A DNA stretch of 64,000 bases from Pseudoxanthomonas sp. PXM01. GTDB taxonomy: Bacteria > Pseudomonadota > Gammaproteobacteria > Xanthomonadales > Xanthomonadaceae. The translations under genes and the position numbers were made by a program. The first letter of the stretch is position 1. Each line of letters begins with the position of its first letter. The stretch is taken from assembly GCF_014851815.1 (NCBI RefSeq), contig NZ_JACVAJ010000002.1, forward strand, positions 1-64,000, read 5' to 3'. Under the pieces are notes generated by a model. The model did not search any database. It was not told where the DNA came from and worked only from the letters and a program-made list of their open reading frames with translations. Below are positions 58,500-64,000 of this stretch, one piece after another.

Positions 58500-60399
58500 C
58501 AAGTACCTTTCGGTTATTGCCATTGAGCGCACGCTGGATGGCGGTGAGGTAGAGGTTTTGCCGCTAAAGCCGGGAGTGAATCTTCTAGTTGGCGCCCCGA
58601 ACACCGGTAAAACCAAGTGGCTCCAGATGCTGGACCATCTATTGGGCGATCAGGATTCATTCGATCAAGTCTTCCTTGAAGACCTTGTAAGAAAATATGA
58701 GAGCACTGCAGCGATCCTCCAAGTAGGAGACGACGAAATCCGTGTCGAGCGTCGCTGGAAGACTCCCGGCTCTAAGACGAAGGTCTACGTCGATGATGTA
58801 GAAATGAGCGCTAAGGATTTCCAGCACTACCTTATGGAGCTTCTGGAAATACCCCTCCTTCATTTTCCAAAAGGAAACCCAATGTCCGGCCAGACTTGGC
58901 CCGAATTGAGTTTTCGGATGCTCTTGCGGCACATGCACCATCAGCAGCGCTTTTGGAGCGGCTTGGTTGACCAGCAACCAGAGGGGGAGCAACTTGCCTG
59001 CCTGATGCAGTTCCTAGGTTTGGCGGAGAACGTTTACAACGACTCCTACGGCAAGTTAGTCCAGCTAAAGCTAGATTTGGAAAAGCTCAAGGCTCGGCGG
59101 GAGCAGTTCGGCCGAACTCTTCTACAGCTTTCAAAGGGTGCCGTATCGACTTCAGACGAGGCAACATCGCTGACCATCGAAGCTGTCGAGAGGGCTGAGC
59201 AAAGTTTGGAAGAACAACAGCAGGCACTATTGGCCAGACGTGCTCAAGCGATTACAGATGCCAGCAGCAAAGCGTTCGCCTTGGACAACCATAAGATTGT
59301 CACCCGGCTGACTGAAGCGCGCGCCGCTCTCGTTCGCCTGAGGACAGACCTTGCACTGAAGAGAGAGCTCAACGCGGGGCGCATCTCAGATATAGAACAG
59401 TATCGGAATGACTTGGTTACCGAACTGGAGCGCCTGGATAGGACGCTGGCTGCTGGCTCCGTACTGGCAGACCTAAAGATTACGCACTGTCCAGCTTGCG
59501 ACAGGGCTGTAGAGCCCGTCATTGGTGACGACGAATCCTGTCACTTGTGCCACCGGCTTCTACCAGATGAGCCACCAGAGGAAACCCAGGGAGTCCTTAG
59601 GATCGAGTTCGAGCAAACACGGTTAAAAGCGGAGGTCAAGGAGGCAGACCAGCTTCTTAATTCTCTGCATGCGGAGCAAAAAGAGATTATTTCAGAGTGG
59701 GACGCATCAACCGAGCAGATAGCAACGGCTGATACCAAACTCAAACCAGCACGCGAGGCGGTTGCGGGCTTGGTGAGTGAAGAGGTGAGTTCGATCGATG
59801 TCGCTATGGGGTCGCTTAACGAGAAGCAGAGTCAACTTTCCCGGGTCCGCGGTGCCGTCGAGTTGTCACAGCAGTTGTCGCAAGAGATCGCGGAGAAGGA
59901 GAACGATCTCGCCCCTCTTCAAAGCTCGGTAGATCAGTTAGCGGCAAAGGCCGACTTTGACCTTGCCGAAGAGCGCTTGGAGTCTGGCCTCGGAGAATAC
60001 TTGCGGAGGATTTCTGAGCTAAAGCCGGAATCGTGGCGGCATAGTCTGCCAAGAGTAAGTCTGACGCGCTCCAGTTTCAGCATTAAAATTGGACAGAAGA
60101 AGTGGAGCGCGGCGCTGGGAGCGACAGACACCCTCTTCCTCATTATGAGCTACCACTATGGACTTCTTACGCTAAGCCCCTACTCCGACTGCCACTATCC
60201 CGGGTTCGCCATCATCGATCTGCCTGGAGACTTTCTCGGCGATGACATCGAGGACAAGGAGAATTTCATCGTCCAACCCTTCATCGAACTGCTTAGAACC
60301 GAAGAGTTCCAAGGCGCCCAGGTGATCTTCACTGGAGCCTCCTTCAAGGGTCTGGAAGGAGCGCATCGCATTCAACTTGAAACCCCCTACGTGGAGTGA
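58492..60399 (+). CDS. SMC/Rad50-like ATPase of the ABC-3C / Lamassu-like system
   Basis: The 635-residue protein starts MINKYLSVIAIERTLDGGEV. Walker A is GAPNTGKTKW at about residues 34-43. Two coiled-coil arms (about 190-320 and 365-500) flank a cysteine module CPACDRAVEP...CHLCHR (about 329-355) at the expected hinge position, a zinc hook or knuckle. The C-terminal ATPase half carries SAALGATDTLFLIMSY in place of the ABC signature and FAIIDLPGDFL at Walker B, where the usual catalytic Glu is Leu. Such ATPases sense foreign DNA and gate the nuclease. Confidence 0.84.
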   Translation: MINKYLSVIAIERTLDGGEVEVLPLKPGVNLLVGAPNTGKTKWLQMLDHLLGDQDSFDQVFLEDLVRKYESTAAILQVGDDEIRVERRWKTPGSKTKVYVDDVEMSAKDFQHYLMELLEIPLLHFPKGNPMSGQTWPELSFRMLLRHMHHQQRFWSGLVDQQPEGEQLACLMQFLGLAENVYNDSYGKLVQLKLDLEKLKARREQFGRTLLQLSKGAVSTSDEATSLTIEAVERAEQSLEEQQQALLARRAQAITDASSKAFALDNHKIVTRLTEARAALVRLRTDLALKRELNAGRISDIEQYRNDLVTELERLDRTLAAGSVLADLKITHCPACDRAVEPVIGDDESCHLCHRLLPDEPPEETQGVLRIEFEQTRLKAEVKEADQLLNSLHAEQKEIISEWDASTEQIATADTKLKPAREAVAGLVSEEVSSIDVAMGSLNEKQSQLSRVRGAVELSQQLSQEIAEKENDLAPLQSSVDQLAAKADFDLAEERLESGLGEYLRRISELKPESWRHSLPRVSLTRSSFSIKIGQKKWSAALGATDTLFLIMSYHYGLLTLSPYSDCHYPGFAIIDLPGDFLGDDIEDKENFIVQPFIELLRTEEFQGAQVIFTGASFKGLEGAHRIQLETPYVE

Positions 60400-60583
60400 G
60401 CAACACCAGCGGCTCAGTCTACTTGTGCCGCTTGGAGACGCACCTGATCGTCACTGCGTTCTCAACAGTGCGGACGAATTCATCCACTTCAGTTTCGTAG
60501 GTGACCTAGGCCATCGCCGCCATGACTACCTTATCGGATGTATAGAATAGGGTGTCGCGCGCAAGCCGATGACGACACAAAAA
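60400..60583. other. Gap after the defence operon
   Basis: No gene. On the minus strand one frame is open over 60505-60419 (reading VTYETEVDEFVRTVENAVTI), with stops just upstream, and looks like the 3' remnant of a lost gene. No copy of the tRNA-Leu 3' end is present here. Confidence 0.45.
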
Positions 60584-60604
60584 ATGGGGCCTGTCGGCCC
60601 CATC
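60584..60604 (-). terminator. Terminator of the hypothetical gene at 60642
   Basis: On the minus strand ATGGGGCC, loop GACA, GGCCCCAT is followed by TTTTT. It lies about 38 bases after the stop of the minus-strand gene. Confidence 0.88.
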
Positions 60605-60641
60605 CATTTACAACGTTTCACTTCATGCGCAGGCGCCCCAC

Positions 60642-61139
60642 TCAATCCTGCCCCGCCGTCGCCTCCTTGTCGTCCGGCTCATCGCTCTCCTCCTTCGACC
60701 GCTTGCTCTTGAACCGCGCCGCCAGTTGCTTGCGCAACCCATCCAGTCCCGCGCTCTTGCCGGCCACCTTCAGGAACTGATAGCCCTCCACCGAGTTCGA
60801 CATCATGTCGCTGCCCAGGGCCATCTCCGTGTCCAGCATCCGCTGGTACAAACGCATCACCTGCACCGTCCGCATCCGCAGCGCGTCCAGCGCCGCCACG
60901 TCCCGCTGCAGCGCCGCCAGGTCGAAGTTCGCCGGCAGGATCTGCGGATTGGCCGTCAACACATCGACCGCCAACCGGCAGAACGCCTCCGACTTGTCGC
61001 CCATCTTGTGCAACCTGCGCCGCTTCACCGGATCCAGTGCCACCAGCCCGGAGAACCGCCCGTCCAGTGTCGCTAACGCCCCATCGATATCCGTCAATGC
61101 CGCCTCATCGAAGATGATGTCCACGATGTTCTGACTCAT
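60642..61139 (-). CDS. Hypothetical helical protein
   Basis: ATG 61139 (MSQNIVDIIFDEAALTDIDG) is preceded by AAGGAGG at ideal spacing. The 165-residue product is almost wholly helical: LTDIDGALATLDGRFSGLVA, RRRLHKMGDKSEAFCRLAVD, DLAALQRDVAALDALRMRTV and QVMRLYQRMLDTEMALG. A charged, disordered C-terminal tail rich in Lys/Glu/Asp ends the chain (about 140-165). No signal or membrane span. No family recognised. It has its own terminator. Its 5' side faces the 22-bp repeat array, so the array lies upstream of it. Confidence 0.82.
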   Translation of the reverse strand: MSQNIVDIIFDEAALTDIDGALATLDGRFSGLVALDPVKRRRLHKMGDKSEAFCRLAVDVLTANPQILPANFDLAALQRDVAALDALRMRTVQVMRLYQRMLDTEMALGSDMMSNSVEGYQFLKVAGKSAGLDGLRKQLAARFKSKRSKEESDEPDDKEATAGQD

Positions 61140-61274
61140 GCTGCCTCCTTGGTTCCTTGTCAGTGGGATGCCCACCCTCCGGCAGGCACCGCCACTCTAG
61201 GACGCGGCACACGGCAAAACCTCTAACATTTCATTCGCACACAGCGCGCACCCCATCACGCCGAACCGCGTTCG

Positions 61275-61648
61275 ATACACCGCATCATCCCGCGACATGA
61301 GCGCGGTCGTGGACCGCCATACCAACCGGCATCAACGTCGATACCAGTTGGCATCGTTCGCCATATCACGGGAACCCGTGCGCCATACGCCAGATACTGT
61401 CTCGTGATGCGCACGGACATCCCGCGCCATAGGCATGCAAGTGACCGTCGATACGCCGACCCATGCGCGTTGATACCGACCGGTATCGATCCGCATATCG
61501 ACGCGTATCCCCCGCCATATGTCGACGTATGTCGCACGACCCGACGCGATATGTCGCGCCACCTGCCGTGGTATCGACCGCCATGCCGCCGACCATCATC
61601 GGTCATGTCCATCGCGGTACCCCGCGACAGGACGCCAGGTCGAACACG
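61275..61648. repeat. Degenerate tandem array with exact 22-bp period
   Basis: Seventeen consecutive 22-bp units, counting a weak last one, are counted without a single indel: unit starts at 61275, 61297, 61319 and every 22 bp to 61627. Position 1 is A in every unit, position 2 is T in 14 of the first 16, T holds position 14 in 15 of 16, and most units end CGCC, GTCG or similar. Most units contain a dyad close to ATACC-N4-GGTAT (best at 61473, 61341 and 61319), giving AT steps alternately 12 and 10 bp apart. Twenty-two is not a multiple of three and all frames are poor, so the array is non-coding. It lies between the genes at 60642 and 61911. Confidence 0.85.
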
Positions 61649-61910
61649 CAACCGCGCGACAGACCACAGTGATCCTGCCAGCCCCAGGACCATGGCCACG
61701 GGGTTGTCACGACACGACGCTTCAGTCCCTCCACGCTGCCCTGCGCCACACGCCACCGGGAGCGTGGCGCAGGGGAAGGCGTCAGGCGGGCAGGAACAGC
61801 ATCCTGGTCTTGAAGGAAACGTCGTGAAAGGTGCGCGCGCCGTGCGCGGCTACCTTCGAGTGCCATGCGGTCGTAGCGGCATGCGCACGCCCAGGCGGGC
61901 GTTGCGCTGT

Positions 61911-62720
61911 TTACCGGCGGGCGGACCGTGCGCGCTTTCCACCGCCGCCTTTCGCAGCGGCACGGCTCTGTTCGAATTCCGGGAAGGTCTCCGCCATCGA
62001 ATCCTTCTCCGGCAGGATGTAGAAAACCCCGCCCTTTTCCAACGTCGGACGGACGATCTGCTCGTAGAACCCGGGCGCCACATTGATGCAGCCGTGGGTC
62101 ACGCGGTTGTCGTCCGGTGAAGCCGATGCGAGGCGCTCGGCGCGCCGTTCGCCCGGGACCGTCGCGGTGGGATGCATGGAGACGGCGGAATCGTAGTCCA
62201 CCCACAGCACGCGTCCGGCGTCGATCGACGGACCGTAACCGCCCACATAGCGACCCGCGGGCGTGGTGCGATCCCGGCCCGGGATCTCGCGAAGCGCGAG
62301 TCCGGCGATGCCGGGTGCGGTGTGATCGCCGACCGCCGAACCGAAGAGCCCGGGCGCTGCGCCGCGAAGCCGGCCGTCGCCACCGAACACCAGGATCTGT
62401 GCAGCGGTCTTGTCCATGATCACGAACGGATAACCCTGGTTGTCCTTGCTGGCGACAACCCAGCCCGCGAGCGCGATCACCGTGTCGGACACGTCCTGGC
62501 CTTGCGGAAGCTGGTCGGCGCCGGTGTCCACGTGTGCAGTGGCTTTCTCGGCATCGGTTTTCTCGGCGGCAACCTTCCCGCTCGTGGCTTTCTCGGCGCT
62601 GGCCGCACTGAAGCTGGTGAACGCAAGCGCGAGTACCAGCGCGCCACCAAAGGTCCGGATCGCAGGGTGCGTATACGTGCGGATGGGACAGCTCCTCGGA
62701 ACGGGGATCGGATCAAACAA
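61911..62720 (-). CDS. L,D-transpeptidase (YkuD family), exported
   Basis: The exported protein has a signal-like helix (FGGALVLALAFTSFSAASA) and a Lys/Glu/Ala linker. A YkuD catalytic domain follows (about residues 90-250 of this form) with the conserved His and active-site Cys in SMHPT...VTHGCINVAPGFYEQ. L,D-transpeptidases make 3-3 crosslinks in peptidoglycan or attach Lpp-type lipoproteins to it. The start is unclear: TTG 62720 is the nearest conventional codon, but it sits at the edge of a terminator hairpin. A good GAGGAGC ribosome site (62697-62691) instead precedes an ATC at 62684. It is downstream of the Lpp-like gene. Confidence 0.85.
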   Translation of the reverse strand: MFDPIPVPRSCPIRTYTHPAIRTFGGALVLALAFTSFSAASAEKATSGKVAAEKTDAEKATAHVDTGADQLPQGQDVSDTVIALAGWVVASKDNQGYPFVIMDKTAAQILVFGGDGRLRGAAPGLFGSAVGDHTAPGIAGLALREIPGRDRTTPAGRYVGGYGPSIDAGRVLWVDYDSAVSMHPTATVPGERRAERLASASPDDNRVTHGCINVAPGFYEQIVRPTLEKGGVFYILPEKDSMAETFPEFEQSRAAAKGGGGKRARSARR

Positions 62721-62721
62721 G

Positions 62722-62754
62722 GAGACCGGTGGCCCTGCAGGGCCACCTGGTCTC
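62722..62754 (-). terminator. Terminator of the Lpp-like gene
   Basis: GAGACC and GGTGGCCC pair with GGGCCACC and GGTCTC around TGCA, with one bulged base: a 14-bp stem. On the minus strand it is followed by CTTGTTT. It lies 38 bases after the lipoprotein stop and would limit read-through into the transpeptidase. Confidence 0.8.
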
Positions 62755-62791
62755 GGGTTCACACGGTGTATCGCAGATCGTGCAAGCGCGA

Positions 62792-63061
62792 TCAGCCGCG
62801 CGGCACGCGGCGCGGCGCGGTTTCAAGACGCTGCACGCGGCCTTCGATCTGATCCAGGCGCTGGTTGGCCTGCTGTGCGGACTGGTTGGCGGATTCCGCG
62901 CTCTGGGCTGCGCCCTGCACCTTCGTGTCGAGCTGGTCGAGGCGCGAGTTGATGCCTGCGAACTCATCGTCGTAGGTGGCGCATGCGGAAAGACTCAGGG
63001 CGGCCACGAGCGCCACGCCGAGCGTACGCGCCATCGTCAGGTGTTGTTGGTTCTTGAACAT
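62792..63061 (-). CDS. Lpp-like small outer-membrane lipoprotein
   Basis: The 89-residue product has a lipoprotein signal with lipobox LSAC (Cys about residue 27; MARTLGVALVAALSLSAC gives a later possible start at the second Met). The rest is one long heptad coiled coil (FAGINSRLDQLDTKVQGAAQ and NQSAQQANQRLDQIEGRVQR) as in Lpp/OprI. Unlike Lpp the chain ends RRVPRG, without the C-terminal Lys used for peptidoglycan attachment. A strong terminator follows. Likely abundant and a Lol-pathway client. Confidence 0.88.
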   Translation of the reverse strand: MFKNQQHLTMARTLGVALVAALSLSACATYDDEFAGINSRLDQLDTKVQGAAQSAESANQSAQQANQRLDQIEGRVQRLETAPRRVPRG

Positions 63062-63090
63062 TCGAATCCTCCTTCGGCTGGGGAGTCGAA

Positions 63091-63125
63091 ATATAACGGC
63101 CTTTTTGACGGAGTTTTGACCGTCA
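63091..63125 (-). promoter_or_regulatory. Candidate promoter/operator of the Lpp-like gene
   Basis: On the minus strand TTATAT (63096-63091) fits a -10 box; a weak TCAAAA (63119-63114) sits 17 bases upstream. An inverted repeat TGACGG-N8-CCGTCA (63106-63125) covers the -35 region and may be a regulator site. Based on motif appearance only. Confidence 0.35.
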
Positions 63126-63450
63126 TGAACCGCCTTTACCTGTCATTGGCGTACGTCGATAACGCGTGAAGAAACTCGGTTTTATGCATATTTTCGGCAT
63201 TACGGAGGGCTCGATATTCATCCAACGCTGTTGGCCTTGACCGCAATCACAGATGTGAACACGCGGACTTGATAATCGCGCCATCCTTACTGACGGATCT
63301 CCGCTGACGCGTTGCCTCTTTCATCGGTAAGGCGCACTACACACGCGCCTGGATGCGTCCAGATTGTCGCGACATCGTCGCGTTCCGCGCCACGCCCGCA
63401 GCGCACATGCGACATCCAATGCTGATCGTTCCGGGCCGACGTGGAAGGAC
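63126..63450. other. Intergenic region
   Basis: AT-richer than its surroundings (for example TTTTATGCATATTTTCGGC near 63180-63198). No ORF with a ribosome site and no strong terminator was seen; it separates the GMC oxidoreductase 3' end from the Lpp-like gene's upstream region. Confidence 0.5.
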
Positions 63451-64000
63451 TTACAGCAGGACGTGCAGATGCTCCGCCAGCCGCAGGCTCATGGCCACGA
63501 TGGTGAACGTGGGGAAAGCCCATCCGCCCGTGGGAAAGACCGAGCTGCCTGCCACATGCAGGTTGGCGACCCCATGCACCCGTGCATCGAGATCGACCAC
63601 GCCTTCGCGCGCAGACGACGCCATGCGCGTGGTGCCCATGTGGTGTGCCGTGCCGTGGATCGGCGCGTCGGAACGTGCATCGTCCGCCAGCCATGCGTCC
63701 GGCGTGAAGCGTCCTGCGCTGGCCTTCGCCAGTTCCGAACCGAAGATGGTCGCGGACATCCGATACGTGTGCCAGTCGAGATCGGTCAGCCGCCAGTCGA
63801 CGACCACCTTGCGCTGCCCCAGTGCATCCCGTTCGTCTCCCAGGCGGATGCGGCTGTCCGGGTTCGGCGCCTGCTCGAAGTAGCCGACCACATCCACCCG
63901 CTCCGCGGCGACCGGCAGTTTTCCATGACGCTTGCGATACCACGCCCGCGCCACCTGTCCCGAATGCAGGCCCGCCGTGGCCACCGCCTTGCCCAGCGCG
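63451..64000 (-). CDS. GMC-family oxidoreductase, C-terminal part (truncated by window edge)
   Basis: The frame is open to the right edge, so only the last 183 or so codons are seen. The C-terminal GMC domain (GMC_oxred_C) is clear: VVVDWRLTDLDWHTYRM, then the active-site region IHGTAHHMGTTRMASSAREG (catalytic His pair region), VDLDARVHGVANLHVAGSSV and FPTGGWAFPTFTIVAMSLRL at the end, which forms part of the FAD site. GMC enzymes oxidise alcohols such as choline, glucose or sorbose. The substrate cannot be told from this part. Confidence 0.9.
   Translation of the reverse strand, partial: ALGKAVATAGLHSGQVARAWYRKRHGKLPVAAERVDVVGYFEQAPNPDSRIRLGDERDALGQRKVVVDWRLTDLDWHTYRMSATIFGSELAKASAGRFTPDAWLADDARSDAPIHGTAHHMGTTRMASSAREGVVDLDARVHGVANLHVAGSSVFPTGGWAFPTFTIVAMSLRLAEHLHVLL

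Noticed and set aside
56320-60640. Direct repeats (attL/attR) from integration into tRNA-Leu
   Set aside because: No second copy of the tRNA 3' end was found after the ATPase gene, so site-specific integration cannot be claimed from this window.
61275-61648. The 22-bp array as a CRISPR array
   Set aside because: Units abut without unique spacers, are far too divergent for CRISPR repeats, and no cas gene is nearby.
61256-62120. Long open frames across the 22-bp array (for example 61256-61756 minus, 61404-62120 plus)
   Set aside because: They exist in several frames at once because the sequence is GC-rich with few stops. The period of 22 is not divisible by three, and no ribosome sites fit.

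Overview
The window is a stretch of a high-GC gammaproteobacterial chromosome, most likely a Xanthomonadaceae member of the Pseudoxanthomonas / Xanthomonas / Lysobacter group. The inference rests on protein content (sdhCDAB followed by sdhE and lolCD, a complete ccmABCDEFGHI run, a MetX acyltransferase with a CKGST motif, an ECF41 sigma factor), on the dispersed palindromes, and on an Xanthomonas-style attC family. No rRNA or species-diagnostic gene is present, so the genus is not fixed.

Region 1 (1-4691) is the distal part of a chromosomal integron cassette array. Eleven attC sites of about 60-69 bp alternate with small one-gene cassettes, all reading rightwards. The integrase and attI are not in the window and should lie to the left. 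Sites 1-7 are nearly intact. The R' core boxes of sites 8-11 are decayed, so the array seems to fossilise towards its right end. Cassette products are small membrane, secreted, zinc-ribbon, DUF695-like and KOW-like proteins of lower GC than the flanking chromosome.

Region 2 (4692-24200) is housekeeping. On the minus strand run an SDHAF4-like assembly factor, sdhC-D-A-B, a MAPEG protein, sdhE, ygfX, lolC and lolD, with gaps of a few bases or overlaps from sdhB to lolD. Then come ygfZ, a ubiquinone-hydroxylase-like monooxygenase with a perfect FNR/ANR-type box, an FMN reductase, a fused E1 alpha-beta dehydrogenase, a GST / nucleotidyltransferase / GNAT set, gcdH, glycine-zipper proteins, tatD, tcdA, a cytochrome c'-like protein and a cold-shock gene.

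Region 3 (24200-43770) carries pldA, arsC, a fatty acid hydroxylase, a class I fumarase, an ECF41 sigma factor with its carboxymuconolactone decarboxylase partner (both behind matching TGTCACG-N16-CGTC promoters), a TRIC-type channel, a LytS/LytTR two-component pair, an RND pump with its adaptor, an ABC exporter, a PQQ-type sugar dehydrogenase and a thioesterase. It ends in an 813-bp gene-free convergent gap full of hairpins.

Region 4 (43770-56400) has a transaminase / omega-amidase pair, the cytochrome c maturation operon ccmABCDEFGHI (with a REP-like palindrome inside the 5' end of ccmH), metX, a cysteine dioxygenase and tRNA-Leu(CAA).

Region 5 (56400-64000) begins with a lower-GC defence module directly after the tRNA: a DUF4297/Cap4-type nuclease, a winged-helix middle component and an SMC/Rad50-like ATPase, i.e. 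an ABC-three-component / Lamassu-like system. After a small hypothetical gene comes the strangest item in the window: a non-coding array of at least 16 degenerate units with an exact 22-bp period (61275-61626), each with a dyad core near ATACC-N4-GGTAT. An L,D-transpeptidase, an Lpp-like lipoprotein and the 3' end of a GMC oxidoreductase close the window.
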